NCBI RefSeq assembly: GCF_008728515.1
Contig: NC_044989.1
Coordinates: 78,393,754-78,457,753 of the forward strand
DNA from: Papio anubis
Taxonomy: Eukaryota; Chordata; Mammalia; Primates; Cercopithecidae
Reading direction: 5' to 3'
DNA: 64,000 nucleotides
The notes under the pieces were generated by a model. The model had not been told where the DNA came from, searched no databases, and saw only the letters and a program-made list of their open reading frames with translations. The translations under genes and the position numbers were made by a program. Positions 34,928 through 48,849 of the stretch are shown here, in pieces; position 1 is the stretch's first letter; each line of letters starts with the position of its first letter.

Positions 34928-37468
34928 TGAAGATACTTTCCTGCAATTGTTAAGTGTGTGGTTTGGTGTGAAGTTGTTTACTCCAAATTAGCTTATCAAA
35001 ATCACATTGCTGCCTGTAATTCAGTTCAGCTTCTCCAAACTGTAGGTTTGGGCATCAATATAGATTTTTAAAAATATGTTCCTTTGTTTTCATTTCTTGT
35101 TGCCCTCTGTGGCTATATCATCTTCAGATACCTTGACTGAATGTCTCTGAGTTCAGATGAGTTTGTGGCAGAGGCAATGTTCAAAATCTTTAACAATTGG
35201 TGTAGCACCAATTCTTCAGTATAGATGCCGGTCTTACAGCTAGAGCAGGATCCTAGATAAACCAGTTAGGCCAGTAATTCTTATTTAATTGCTGGATCAA
35301 AGAGATTTCTTTGATATCCAGCTGGGTCGCTGAGTGGTAGCAGCTTTCAGGCGGGCTGACTATGGCAGAATTCTACCTACAACCAGTATAGCAAAATACA
35401 GTGTTTTCCAGGTAACTAAAAACACCGATTTAGTGAAGATTATTCTTGTATTACATTCAATGGCATCAAGCTATTTTAATGGTATAAATAACCCATGATT
35501 ATGTCTAACAACATTCAAAATATTGTGTTGACTATTTTAGGAAATAACATTGCGCCTCAAAATCTGTTTGTTTAATTGGTTGGATTGGATTAAGGAAATT
35601 CGTAGCGAGTGCACTTAGGTTAACGATGACACAGTAGTCAGAGTTGGTAGTAACAATTTTTCTGCATTTGTTTTTGTTCTTTAATCAATTTAACTACATA
35701 TACTTGACTGTCTGTTACTTCTGGATCAAAGAGCATCTTAGTAAATTTTTATTTAGGTGTGAATTCTGAACCAACAAGTCATTTAAAAATGTTTGTTGTG
35801 TTTCAGTCCACATTTTTGTGCATAGAAAAGGGCACTGTAACACTTTACAGTATAATCTCACATCTCACTCCTCCATTTAAAAAGGGACATGTCAGGGATC
35901 TTTCATATATTGAAAATATTCAGAGATCTGAAGCAGCTTGAACAAATTTAATTCTCAGTGCCTTACCTTTTATGTTTTAGTAAGCCTACTACCAAAACAC
36001 ACAATAATACATGGAGTTGTAGACTATGCTCATGTAATACTCTACATATACACACTTACATTCTTTCCCTCTTTGTCTCTCCCTCCCTCTCTTCCTCACT
36101 GACATACACACAGACACACACACACAGAGAAGTAAAAATATGAGGAGGCTTTTGATTGGGGTCTAGTGTAGTCTGAAATTCTGAAACACAGTTAATTCAA
36201 ATCCCTCTTTGCAATTTTAACTCTATTTGAATGAGATCAATTAACTAATTGTTTCAGCCTATTCTTTGTTTTCTATCTGGAGAACTCCAATATTGAGGAA
36301 TCAAAACATGAAGAATGAAAGAAAAGCTCTCAAAAGCTGGCATTTCTATTTAAAACACACCTTTCATTGCACACTATTCAATGACTTTGAGGTCCCTAGG
36401 TTTATGATTTATATTATTTTCTCTTTGGTTAAATGCTTTATAAATACATGTTCTCCTCTATTGTACAAGTCAAACTGTCTCGTGCTTCCTTTATGCAAAA
36501 CTGCTTCCACATTGGATGCACTTCCTTCCACACAAGAGACAACTGAAAACGGAAGATCATGCTAATACCTATGGGTGCTTCATTTAAAAGTTAAATGGAT
36601 CTGCCTCTGAATTCCTGAATTTCTGTAACTCTTCCAGATGAAGTCATGGCTGTCAAACTCTTGAAGTTCAGTTTTACATGTTCCTGATCTCATTCTGTAT
36701 AAGAAAGGAATCATATAATGAACTCCCTCACAGAAGTAAATGAAGTAAGGAAATAACTCGAGCTTTTGTCTGGTGGTAGTCAGAATGCCTTGATGTTGGT
36801 CCTTCCTGGGCTCATGATGACAGCTCTTCCCAGGCTTTCCCTGTTTCTTGCCATGTTCCAGAGATGAAAATGTCTCAGTGTGATTCTTCCTAAATATTTG
36901 TCTCACTTCCTTTAAATAAAAGCTAAATACTATGTCAGAATTTTTATTTTACCAATTGACTCCCTGATGGTCTAGATGGGTAGTGATGATAGCACGAGAA
37001 AGGTGAATTAAAGTATTTTAAATGTTCTGGCATATTCAACATTCCTATATATCAAAAATTGGTGACATTAATAATAAATCTGTCAAGGCTATTTGATTGA
37101 GGCATATGGAAAGAATCAGTGGCTGCGCTATAGAACTCAGCATTGCATTTGAGGTTTTACCACTGATCTGTGATTCATTGGTTCCTAACTTTCACTATGT
37201 ATACATGGATTGTTTACTCCAGCTTTCACCTGATTCAGACTAGCAAATATCAGCAAGGAAGCTCATACTTGTTGCAATGTATACTTATTTGATGACTTAA
37301 GGAAATAATACTTCATTTTATTTTCTCTCTTCATTCCAATATTTTTCATCAATGTCTAAGGTTTCACTGTTTTAAAATTCTACTCTCACTATCTTTTAAT
37401 TCCCAAACTCCAGTTAACTTCACTTCAGCTTCTGCCATATCCTTAGTGATCACAATTATTATTACAGA
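34928..37468. other. Stretch without recognised gene; C/T- and CA-rich tract at 36,060-36,126
   Basis: CTCCCTCCCTCTCTTCCTC is followed by a (CA)n run. The minus-strand frame at 36,580-36,906 and the plus-strand frame at 36,266-36,565 have no recognisable protein features. Confidence 0.45.
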
Positions 37469-37641
37469 TTTTTCAACTGTTGTTTAGAATCATCTGGGTC
37501 TATGTTAACAATAATGCCCCCCAGGCAGCACCCTCAGAGGTTTCTTAGTTCTGAAACAGGGCCCTAGAACCTCCATAATCATAAACACCCCAAGCAATTC
37601 TGATTCAGGTTGTGCTCCTGCTTACACTTTGAGAAACACTG
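37469..37641. repeat. MER5/MER20-like hAT-Charlie MITE
   Basis: The left part TTTAGAATCATCTGGGTC and right part GCAATTCTGATTCAGGTTGTG with TTTGAGAAACACTG form the inverted-repeat ends ('agaatcacctgggg' and 'tttgagaaccactg') of this short non-autonomous DNA transposon. Confidence 0.7.
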
Positions 37642-39180
37642 ACCTCGATATTCTAACCCACAAAGTTACTTCACCAAGTAAATATTAAAATTCAATACTA
37701 TCTTTGGACACAACATCATAATTTGCTATCTCTTTCTCACTCCCATTCATAAATTCTCATAGAATTATGCCTTCATGATAGGCAGTGTTTCTTAGATTAT
37801 GCATCAGCTAAGCTAACTTACCTTCTGCATCCTATTATTTACATTTAAATATTCTCTTGCCAGCATCTGAATTCCCTTTCATGTCTTACTCTAGTTACAT
37901 AGCCCCTCCCACTGAAAAGAGAAAAATAAACAGAAAAATGGGGAAAATTTTAAATAACTCTAATAGTCCTATATCTGCATTACTGTGTGCAATTGGAGAA
38001 AATCATTGAACTAGTTGGTCACTAGTAACAATTCTGAGTTTTAAACTAAAATGTCCTCAGTACCATTTATCAATCACTTAATTTTACCTCTATACCCTAC
38101 TTCACCCATTTTAAAAAACAGTATTCCAAATACAAAGACCAATAATAGAAATTCCAGCTGTACTTTCAAAAAAATTGTGCTGCTTTCTTCCATAATTTCC
38201 CCTTAAATTATTGTCTCTTTCACAAACTTAGAAACATCAGCATATAGATCTTGCTTATCTAGTCTCATTTGTTGAAACAATTAGTCCTTCTCCTAATCTG
38301 GGCCATTGTTGTTCTCCTTCACGACATAACTTAAGAACTTTCCTCATTGAACATATCCTTTCTCTTTTGCATATTCACTCTGTTGGACAGGTAGTGCCTT
38401 GTCCTTAGCCAATAATATGTATTTATTGTTCCCATTTTATAAAAATATATTTTGAACTTTATTTTTCTCTAGCTATTGCAGTATTTTAAAACTTTTTAAA
38501 AATTGTAGAAAGAGTTCTCTTTTGCTAACTTATGTTGATTATGACCCAGATGCTATTCAACCGTTATTATCTACTTTCTATTCCCATGTCTTCTCTTATC
38601 TCCTTGACATAATGTTGGTTGGATAATTTTCTCTAACTGCTAAGTAGCTTCACCTTGTTCTCTTGAAATACATATTATCTTTCTTAGAATTTGCAATCAT
38701 TTAGTCAAAAACCTAAGCTAAGTCTTTTGCTGCTATTTTCAACAAATTAATGCAATTCATTCCTTGCTATGCTTTCCATGATTTAGATTTTTATCTCATA
38801 GAACTCACAATACACAGTAGCTAGATATATTGAATTTATCCTTTATTGCCTTTTTATTTTTACTTTATAATTTTTATTTCTTTACATATTTGCATTTTGC
38901 TCTGGTACAGAGTCACGACATATTGCTTTAAATTTTAGGCTATTCTTTTATTTTGTCCCAGATACTTTTATAAATAAGCAATAATTTGATTAAAAGTTTT
39001 AAATAATTATTAAGTTTCATCATAATAAGTTTTATCAATTAGCTTTGTTTTGTTTCTCTTTCTCTAATTTTCTATCTTTCTGATAATATTTAGCATCCTA
39101 AATAATTATAAATAAGTATTTACATGGCTCAAAATGTACTTGATGTTAGGAGTGGAGAATCACTTTCATTTCTTTTGAAT
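37642..39180. other. AT-rich stretch, nothing recognised
   Basis: C/T-rich, gene-free sequence with no clear repeat. Parts may be old L1 or L2 3' sequence. Confidence 0.45.
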
Positions 39181-39184
39181 TAAA

Positions 39185-39965
39185 CAACTTTATTTTTAAG
39201 ATGGCTTTAAGTTTACAGAAAATTGAGTAAATAGTGCAGAGAGTCCCCAAAATATTCCCCTTCTTTCCTGTTCACAGTCTCCCTTATTATTAACATTTTG
39301 TATTAGTGTGTCACATATATTTTAGTTGATAAATTTATATTGATACATTATTATGAACTAAATTTTACAGTTTGTGTTAGGGTTCATGGTTTGTGTTATA
39401 TAATTCTACGAGTTTTGACAAATGCATAATATCATGTTTCCACAGTTACAATATCATAGAGAATAGTTTCACTTCCTAAAGAATATCCAGTGCTCCATGT
39501 ATTCATCCCTCTTCCTTCTCCCAAAGCCCTGGTAACCATTGAACATTTTCACTGTCTCTACATCTTTGAGATGTGCCTTTGACAGATGTCATATGGTTAG
39601 ATCATATAGCATGCACTTTTTTTAGACTGGATTCTTTCCCTAAGCAATATGCATTTAATAGTCCTCCACATCTGTTTGTGATTCAATAGCTCATTTCTTT
39701 TTATGAATGAACACTATTCCATTGTATGGATGTGCCAGAGTTTGCTTATTCATTCATCCTTTGAAGAACATTGAGTTGCTTCATGTTTTTGGAGATTACG
39801 AATAAAGCTGCTATAAATATTTGCATGGAGATTTTTTGTGTAGACATGACTTTTTAACTCATATGGTTAGATAAGTACAGGCATAATTGCTAGATAATAT
39901 ATAAAGATTATGCTTAGCTTTGTAAGAAACTGATAGACTGTCTTTCAAAGCTGCTGTATCAGTTT
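39185..39965 (-). mobile_element. L1 3' end, antisense (L1MD/ME-like)
   Basis: GAGAGTCCCCAAAATATTCCC, TTTTGACAAATGCATAATATC, TATTCATCCCTCTTCCTTCTC and AATAAAGCTGCTATAAATATT are the antisense 3'UTR and ORF2-end segments of an old mammalian L1. It ends at the ORF2 side with CTGATAGACTGTCTTTCAAAG. Confidence 0.85.
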
Positions 39966-41781
39966 ATCCATCAAGTAGTCTTTAAATTTTTGATATGATA
40001 AACAATGATATAGCATACACCATTTTAATGGCAAAGTTGCTCACAAGCTTAAATATGTTCTTATGACATTTACATGTTTTCAGACATAAACTACTAGTCA
40101 AAGATTACACACATCTTAAGGCTATATATATGCATTTAAGAATCATCATATAATAAGCTTACACCAGCTTTTATTTGTGCTCATATTTATAGCTTAGAAA
40201 AAAATAGCTTTTGATTGAGGAATTTTGAAGGATTTCATGATAATAGCTTTGAAATAATGAAATTAGAATAAAAGTAATCAATCAGCTTCTATAGCATGAG
40301 AATGAATATTGCCCAAAAGCTCAAACATGTACTGATGGGATAAATGAAGTGGGTTATGATGGAACATTTCTTATGTAAGATGACTGCCAATTCATAAGGT
40401 AAAGTAGAATGCCTAATATCAACAATAAAAAAATCTGGAAGCTGAGGTAAAAAGAACATTTCTCAGAGATATGATGTACTTCTATCCTATTTTGTCATGG
40501 TCATGAAATAAGAATGGCTTTGAAGTCATGGTTATAAGGTAAATATGAACACATTCGTATGTTCTGAACTGTGCCTAACAGACAAGCCATGTTTTACCAT
40601 AATGTTCTGTGCTTTAGAGACACTTGTGGAATAGTATGGCATTAAGAGGTGGATTTGCTGTGAGATTGATTGTTTCCATGGAAAGCACACATTCACACAC
40701 CTACACCAAGATGAAGTTAAGTTCATTTCCTGGTGCCATGGAGAGCAGTTCTTATTAAAACAGCAAATCTAAGGGTTGAGAACTGGCATTGATAATGTCC
40801 AGGTCTCAGATAAACCTTCTCATGTGGCATAAGGCTGTGCCTCTTAGTGCATTCCATAAAATGATCAAACTTTCAAGGGAGCAATTCTGAGGTTCAGCAA
40901 CATCAAACAGGACTTTCTTATGTTACAGATGAACACTAGAGCATAGTAAAGTTATGCTGGGCTTTGCCTCCAATTGTTTGGAGCTAGATAGTCCCAGAGT
41001 CTTAGTTCATTAAAAGAATGACTTAGAATCGGTTTTTGGTTTTTGTTTTTTTTTTAATGTGTGTGTGTGTGTGTGTGTGACATATGTACGTTAATGAACA
41101 TACATATTTAACACATTTAAAGCGTCTGAGACTCCCATAACATATAACTCATTACTCTATGAAACTCAATGATAAAAAAGAATATCTAACTTTCTGCATA
41201 AAATTTAAAGTTCAAAACCAAGACTAAAATAATGGCTATTATGTATTGAAATAAAATAAATGAGATAATATAAAAAGTAGTGTTAAAAACTAACTGCTTT
41301 AATTTCAGCTATTCTTCTAGGAGAGTGATAAAGAAGGAGGAACATAGGCAGTAATCATAAAGTCTTCACAAAGTAACCTTTGTTTTTTTGTGATATTTCA
41401 CATATTTCTTACACTTGAAAATGCCTCTGGGAATTAATTCTTATTCTTCAACATTTCACCTGAATATATAAAATTAGAAAAAGCCAGAGTTGGCAATTTG
41501 TGAGAGAATTAGGTAACATCTCTCGCTGCCTATTGAATATCTACACAGAAAGAGATAAGATACATGTTTTTAAAGCATATGTAATATTGAAAATATATAC
41601 TCTAAGTGAAGTCCAGGTGAAGTACCTGCTAGATATTCTGGACAGGACATAGATGAATTGAATTCTATTAAAATGTAGGTTAAAAAATGTGGAAGGTTAA
41701 CTTGAATTGGAAAATGATAAATAAAAGGTATAATGAGGGTTACATTAGTTGTTTTCATAAACAATTTTAAATAGAGCATTG
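39966..41781. other. AT-rich stretch with (TG)n at 41,059-41,079
   Basis: No gene or larger repeat is recognised. The (TG)10-11 run is the only clear feature. Confidence 0.5.
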
Positions 41782-42187
41782 GTGTGGACTAAATTGTGCT
41801 CCCTTAAAATTCATGCTGAAGCCCTGTTCGCCAACGTGATCATATTTGGGGGGGGGTGCTTGGGAGTTAATTAGGTTTAGATGAGGTCATGAAGGTGTGG
41901 TTTTAATGATGATATTAGTACCCTTACAAAAAAAGATACCAGAATGCTTGCTCTCTCTCACTCTTTCTCTCTCTCTCACTCTTTCCCTTTCTCTCTTTCT
42001 GCATATGAGGACACAGTGAGAAGGCATCTGTGTACAAGGCAAAAAGCAAGCCCTCACCAGAAACCACCCATGCTAGCACCTTGATCTTGAACTTCTAGCC
42101 CCCAGAGCTGTGACAAAATAAATTCCTCTTGCTTAAGACACCTGATCTACGGTGACTTGTTATGGCAGCCTGAGCTGAGTAAGACTA
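41782..42187 (+). mobile_element. MaLR-type LTR (MLT1/MST-like)
   Basis: GGTGTGGACTAAATTGTGCTC, AATTCATGCTGAAGCCCTG, TTAGGTTTAGATGAGGTCATG, ATGAGGACACAGTGAGAAGG and GAGCTGTGACAAAATAAATTC follow the MaLR LTR consensus from start to polyadenylation signal. A C/T microsatellite at 41,950-41,999 has expanded inside it. Confidence 0.85.
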
Positions 42188-42283
42188 TATGCTATACATA
42201 ATTGCAATACACGAGAAAGTTGAGGTGTGTATGTATATTTGTGTGAGCACATGTACAAATAGGTTGAGATAGAGATAGCAGGC

Positions 42284-42287
<4 letters not shown>

Positions 42288-42321
<34 letters not shown>
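42288..42321. repeat. (GA)n microsatellite
   Basis: About 17 uninterrupted GA units. Confidence 0.95.
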
Positions 42322-42324
<3 letters not shown>

Positions 42325-42605
42325 CAAGCAAGCCACGAAAATAATTTTTTCCCAGTATTTCCTGAGGTAGTGCCTCTGATACCTGTGCGTTTTAAAGTGA
42401 AATAAAAATAGAATTTTAGTCAACAACCACAAATCTATTGTTCTGGTCTGCTCTGTGGAAGAGTTTGGTGCTTGGCCTAGTAAATTCACTACACTGTGTC
42501 AAGAAGGAAGCATAAAATGAAGATTCCCTGTCCTGCATAGCAAAAGAATCTTGTGTTATATCACTTATCACACTGTCATATGTGCAAAATGCTATTTAGA
42601 AGCCT

Positions 42606-43190
42606 ATCTTTTTTTCAACTTTTATTTTAGATTCAGGAGATACATGTGCATTTTCGTAATCTGGGTATATTGTGTGATGCTGAGGTTTGGAATATGAATA
42701 ATCCCATAACCAGGGTACTAAGCATATACCCAATAGTTTTTCAACTGTTTCTCCCCTCACTTCCCCCCCGTAGTCTCCAGTTTGAATTGTTGCCATATTT
42801 ATATCCATAAGTACTCAATGTTTAGCTTTCACTTATAAGTGGGAAGATGTGATATTTGGTTTTCTGTTCCTACATTAATTTGCTTAGGATCATGGCCTCC
42901 AGCTGCATCCATGCTGCTGCAAAGGTCATTATTTCATCTTTTATGACTGTATAGTATTCCATGGTATATATGTACCACATTTTCTTTATCCAGTCCACCA
43001 CTGATGAACATCAGGATGGTTCCCTGTTTTGCTATTTTTAATAGTGCTGCGATGAACATGTGAGTGCATACATCTTTTTGGTAGAATGATTTGGGTTTTT
43101 TTGATATATGTCCTGTAATGAGATTGCTGGGTCTAATGGTATTGCTGCTTTAAGTTCTTTCAGAAATCTCCAAATTGCTTTCCAGAGTGA
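42606..43190 (-). mobile_element. 5'-truncated primate L1 3' end, antisense
   Basis: AGATTCAGGAGATACATGTGC, TTTAGCTTTCACTTATAAGTG, CCATGGTATATATGTACCACA and GGTTCCCTGTTTTGCTATTTT are the antisense 3'UTR and ORF2 end of a primate-age L1 (L1PA/L1PB type). It is moderately diverged, with a T-rich left end representing the A-tail. Confidence 0.9.
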
Positions 43191-45595
43191 AAAAGCCAGT
43201 CTTTTAGATAATTTTGATTTTTCCCTACTTTAGTATCTTGATTGATATCTGTATTTGGTTTTAGATAGGTAATCTGATTTAAAACCAACAAACAAGAGTA
43301 TGCCTTTTCCATAATGCATGTTCTATCATGCCAGAACGAGGTCTTTTAAAATACCACTTTTCAAAAGGCCATAGTTTTGAAGTATCATGGAAGAAATGTT
43401 CTGTGCTGTTGACCTCTAACAGGTATCTATTTTAGATCTCAACCACTTACTACTTTTATGCTCAGCTTACATTATTACAAGGTGCCAAAACTAAAAACAA
43501 AATTCCTTCATATAAATTAGTGACTAAATACCATAGTTCCAAGTTTAGCATGTACTAAGGTGACAAATTGTTGAAGTATTGTAGAATAAATGATAAAGAA
43601 TTATACCTTTGGAGGCAAATATATCCACATTTGAATGCTGTCTCTATGCCATCTGCTCATGTGATCTTCACAAGTTTAATGAAAAATGTACATAGGTACT
43701 AAGTGCCAATGACTGGCACTTAGTCACTGACCACTTAATGTTAGCAGATGTAGAAGTCTTCTAGCTTTAGAGTTTGGAAGGATATTTATTGTTTCTATTT
43801 GCTGCAATGCACTTTTTTCCCTCAACATGTACAGAAATTTATTTCCAAAATGAAGGGAGATAAGGAGAGAGGGTGCAGGTAGTGGTTCTAACCAAAGTCA
43901 TCAAACCCAAGATGCAACAAGAACACGTCACTTTGGTTCCTGGAGCCAAACCTGAAGAGGGACTAGGCAGAAAGGAAAACACAACTGTAAAAATATATAG
44001 TCAATGAGATTATTTTTCTATCTCAATGATTTAGTTATAAATATAGATGTCTTCCCTCTATGCATATAACCAATACAAAATTCACTACCGTGAAATTTTA
44101 AAAATGAACTATTTCACATTTGTTAAAAAAGTAAAAATCACATACTTTTCTTCTCTTCAGGTTCTGAACTATTGCATGGAATAATAGCTAGTGCTAACTT
44201 CTATACGCAGTTAAGCTATATTAAACTCCTTTGACAATATAAGGAGCTACATAATTTCTATCACACTTGCCTTGAATTTAGGCATGAGAAAAATTTACTG
44301 AAGCAACTAAAAAGGAGCAAGTCAAGAAAAAGGAAAGCTATAAAGGAGACAAAAAGAAGACTAACAAATGAAACAATTACCCTGAAAAACTCGTATGTTT
44401 TATTCAAGTAGTGCAAATACTCCACAAATGACAATAAATGTAATCTATTACAACAAAGTCAGCAAAATAAAGTGCACATCTCAAGCATGATAAATGGCCC
44501 TAATAGGCTATCTGCTGAAAGATGTAAGGCTTGCGATTAAGTCCACCCAAAGGTCCAAATTCCTTCTGGACCTTAAAGAAAAGGTTCCGCAATGCACTTT
44601 TATTTTTATTATTTTAGTCTTTAAATTGTTGCATTGCCCTTTTAAAATACAAACGTATGCATATGATATTTCCCATGTCTGCATTTAAGAAATATTTATT
44701 GTGAACCTACTATTCCAGGTACTGTTATAGGCCTTAAATTCACACACACACACACACACACACAAATCAGCAAATTTTCAGAATCATTGGGGGCGGCACC
44801 CACTGGATTGATTACCAATGCTTCCTACATGCTATTTGAAGGGTCCTTATTTTCCATATAATAAAGAGAAATGTATAGCTCAAAACACATCTTTACAATA
44901 ATAAACTTCAAGATTTTCCAGGATTCTTGCAAATTTGAATATTATGTGTGATCAGACCATAATTGATATGTTGCATTGTCAATTTCTATCTTATGGTTAC
45001 CATTGTTTTATAGTACAAACACAATTTAAACTTGAAATAATTCCTTTGTTAAAAAATAAAAACTTAAAACAAAATTTAATTATGTAAAAGCAAAAACTGC
45101 AGTGATTCCGATAGCAATATTCTATTATAAATATTAGAAATCACATTCTTTTATTGGTTAGGGTGTCCCGAGTATTTTTTTCCTCCACATTTAGTATCAA
45201 ATAATCTTATTGGTCTGGTATAGGGCATACATGTGTATTTCTATCTGTGTGTATTTCGACACATACATAAATATGTGTATATGTTAATCATTATTCACAT
45301 ACACACACACACGCACATATATATGTATTTAAGATGAGGACATTGAGGCTTGAGGTGATAGGTGTTATGGTAATAGTTGAATGGTATGCCCTTTGTTAAA
45401 TAATCATCTTTCAGCTCCAATCGCTTTACTTTCCACTCTGTTTGGCAACGAGTGTTTGGAACTTTGCAAATCACACTTCAACATCACCAGCTGCTCAGAT
45501 TCTTCTGAGACCAGAAGGGAAACTGGGAAGCTGGAGGAGAAGGGGAGAGGGCCAGGCTTTCCCTGTGTGTTTCCTGTTGCTGTTAGCAGCATCTC

Positions 45596-45597
<2 letters not shown>
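43191..45597. other. Stretch without gene; hairpin and CA repeats
   Basis: It contains an 11-bp perfect inverted repeat at 43,698-43,724, (CA)n at 44,742-44,764, a (CA)n run at about 45,299-45,314 and possible MIR traces near 44,690-44,730. No coding features are seen. Confidence 0.5.

Positions 45598-45598
<1 letters not shown>

Positions 45599-45659
<61 letters not shown>
45599..45659 (+). repeat. Long pure (TG)n microsatellite
   Basis: About 30 uninterrupted TG units. Frames crossing it translate as Val-Cys or Thr-His repeats and are not genes. Confidence 0.98.
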
Positions 45660-46862
45660 GGCATTTTATTTCCATCACATTCATTGCAGTGTATTTTCTA
45701 AAAGTCTCCTGCAGCTTTTTGTAGCTGGGGTCTGGAGAGGGTTAGATGGAAGAGCTAGGAATAAAAATGTATGGAATACTAAGTCAGAGTGGAGAGAAGG
45801 GTCCTCAAAGTCCCCCTGCCTCTTCTTCTACCCCCATAAGGAAGTGTTTGCAGAGGTACCTGAGGAAGACCTCAGATAAGGGGGCCTCCAAATGAAGGCA
45901 CCTGGGATAAGAATGCAGATATTTGTCGGGGCACAGTTGACCATATGGGTCTGAGTTTTTTGGTGCAATGCATTGGCTATATGCTAAATTTGATGTTGGG
46001 TATGTAGCTTTGCCCCATGAGACCTGCCAGACCAAGCCTTTGTGATTGACTATGGTCAGGCCTGAAAGATCACCCACGGGATTTCAGCTGTACTACTAGT
46101 TCCCTTATGCCATTTTTGAATCTATTTATAGACCAAACCTCTCCCAAAATCCTGCAACCAGTGTGCATATTTTTCTTCACTGTAGATTAGCTTTGTCTTT
46201 CCTAGAACTTGATGTGAATATAATACTAATGTCGATGATATGGATAAATTGTAATTACAGGATAGGAGAGTAGAAATAAAATGAGCAAAGTTCATGAGAA
46301 GGCAAAAAGAGAAGGCATCTAGAGCTCAGATGGAAGGATTAGAATAGTTATTTTATTAACAGCAAAATTGGAAGAGAAGACAAATGAAGTTGAAGATAAT
46401 TTCTAAAAAGAAACTTAGTATCACCTGAGATTATCATTTGTATAATCCCTTTGATGTTCAATATATTGTATTTTATTAATGATTTTCTGATTACAATCCA
46501 TCCTGTTATACTCTACTTAGTAACTAGGTACTATTATTTTATCATTCATCTTTAAATGATAACTGTTGATGCAGAAATGCTTATCTGAAACATATGGTAG
46601 AGGAAAAATTAAATCTTCAATGAATTAAGAGCATGTAAAAATTATGAGGAAAGAAAAATACCCTAGGAAAAAACTAATCACATGAGAAAGGCAGGAAGCA
46701 TTTAAAAATAATTAGTTAATACATATAATTTAGATGCCTGAGTAGTTAATAATGGTAGAGATGTTGAAAATGTCACCCACATTCATATGGGTGGAAATCA
46801 CCATGTTTACTAGCAACCTATGGATGTGCAAATTGAATGAGTGAATGAATACAAGTGAGTAT

Positions 46863-46864
46863 TT

Positions 46865-46912
<48 letters not shown>
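46863..46912 (+). repeat. (TA)n(TG)n compound microsatellite
   Basis: About 9 TA units are followed by about 16 TG units. Confidence 0.95.
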
Positions 46913-46915
<3 letters not shown>

Positions 46916-48371
46916 CCCTTTTGGTAAAGCAACTTCACATTTAGGAATTTATCATACAGGAGTTGCGAAAAGTCTGCTCAGGTTTTCACCTGCAAGAATG
47001 TTGACTCACATGCATATTTAAATTAGTAACACAACTAAAAAACTCCCCTGAGTTCAACGATGGAAACATAGTTAATAGTATAATAATACAGATAACTAAG
47101 TGATTGTGATGAATAGATCTTTGCAGCCTATTGTTAAGTGAAAGAACTCTAAAAATTATGTATAATATAAACCCATCTGCATAAACATAAATATAGAAAG
47201 ATTTTGAAATGTTATAGCCAAATATTTACAATCGCCGTCTCTTAATTGGTGAGATTACATATGAGTTTTAGATTTTTCTTCTTGTTTTATTTTGGATAAG
47301 ATTATTTGAATTTGCCTCAGTAAGCATATATTACCTTTGCAATAAAGATAATTTGCATTTCTAATAGATTACAGTTTGTTTCTACCCATGTTTCAGTTGT
47401 TATTTTGTGTTGTAACTATCGCTCAGAGCCCTTTGGGACTCCAGTTCTAGCAGAACAATTTTGCAACCGCTTTTCACAGTGTTAAAGTCTCTCTGGATAT
47501 TCTGCTTTATTGCTCTAATAGTTTAATGTCAACTCTTTTTCATAAGAAAGATCTATCTTGGGTATTTCAATCATCTTGCAAAAAAGGAAAAGCATATTTT
47601 TTTCATGAAGGATTGAAAATAAATAAATGCTTGGCTTTATATGAGATCATAAACTTGTTATCTTTTACTTTTTTTCTTTTGTGTGTGGGAAAATGTCAGA
47701 AAATTGCAATAGTGGGACTAAAGTAATAAATTAAATTATAACTAGTAGAATAATATAAAATGTTAACTATATTACTTAAAGCAGGATAACATAGTGAGAG
47801 CTACTATATAAGAAAAACTTGGATTTAATTTCTTATGTTTTCATCTGATAATCATGTGATCTTAAAGTGATTACTTAACATATGAGTATACCACAATAAC
47901 CTCTTAAATATACAAATTTTCATGCCTTTTCTTGTAGGATGAGAATCAGGCTTAAATGAGTGATGTGTAAGGACTGATATATTGTGAGGATGCAATTACT
48001 ATTATCTATACTTAATTTTTTTATTGTTCAACCAGCAAATACATATCAGATGGTAACATGTTCTATGAAGAAAATAAACAGGACAACCTAATAGATAGTG
48101 AATGAAAATTAGCTTTGGAAGAGATTTGAAGAGGCTGACTTAGATTACTTGAGTTCATTAGAATTTAAATATGCTCATACCTACCATCAAGTGTGATCCC
48201 ACCAAGTGTCAAATATTTCCACATTGTAACAAGCAGTATTATTAACAAAAGCCAATATATTACAAAGGTTTTCTATGTGGCAAACTGTTTGTAAGATTAT
48301 TTACTTTAATCCTATATTAGCACCAAAATTGAAGTATAATATTGACACCACAGACATCTGGACAAAACTAA
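46913..48371. other. AT-rich stretch, nothing recognised
   Basis: No repeat or coding feature that I can name. Confidence 0.5.
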
Positions 48372-48470
48372 ATGGAAAAGTCGATTTCATGGAAACGAAG
48401 AGTACAAAGGTGGCCACCAGAGGCTGAAAGGGAGGCAGAGAGATGAGAAAAGGGGGAATGTTGATCAAAG
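48372..48470 (+). mobile_element. L1 3'-end fragment
   Basis: AAAGTCGATTTCATGGAAACG and TGGCCACCAGAGGCTGAAAGG fit the segment found just upstream of L1 3'UTRs. It is short and adjoins the next LTR. Confidence 0.5.
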
Positions 48471-48845
48471 GTGTTAAATTACATTGAGCCTAAAGCTGCT
48501 TCTGTAGGTATTTTAAATTTGACCTATAGTTTCTCTGTACATAGCGAACTGTAACCTAACTGAATATGTAAACAGATTGTAACTTACTCTTGTGCCTATT
48601 ACCACATTTCAGCCAATCAAAGGCAGCCAGCTGTTCAAACCATATTTAAATAAAGCAAATGCTATGCTGTAACCATTCCAGCTGTTTCTCTACCTCACTT
48701 CTATTTACTGTACGTCTCTTTCCTCTTTCTATCCATAAATCCTCTTGGACCACAAGGCAGTACAGAGTGGCTTTGAGCCTCCCCTGGTTCTGGTTTGCTC
48801 GATTCACAAATCAGACTTTCAGTTTCAGTTAAGCTGGAGGACAAA
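48471..48845 (+). mobile_element. ERV LTR with CCAAT and TATA-like boxes
   Basis: The order of elements is LTR-like: GCCAATCAAAGGCAGC with CCAAT at 48,613-48,617, a TATA-like ATATTTAAATAAAG at 48,642-48,655, then CATAAATCCTCTTGG and an end with GCTCGATTCACAAATC. No internal retroviral sequence is attached. The family is not certain and both boundaries are approximate. Confidence 0.65.
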
Positions 48846-48849
48846 GTTT

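Noticed and set aside
45381..45879. Open frames of 86-145 codons on both strands
   Set aside because: They exist because the (TG)n microsatellite has no stops in these frames; the translations are Val-Cys or Thr-His repeats.
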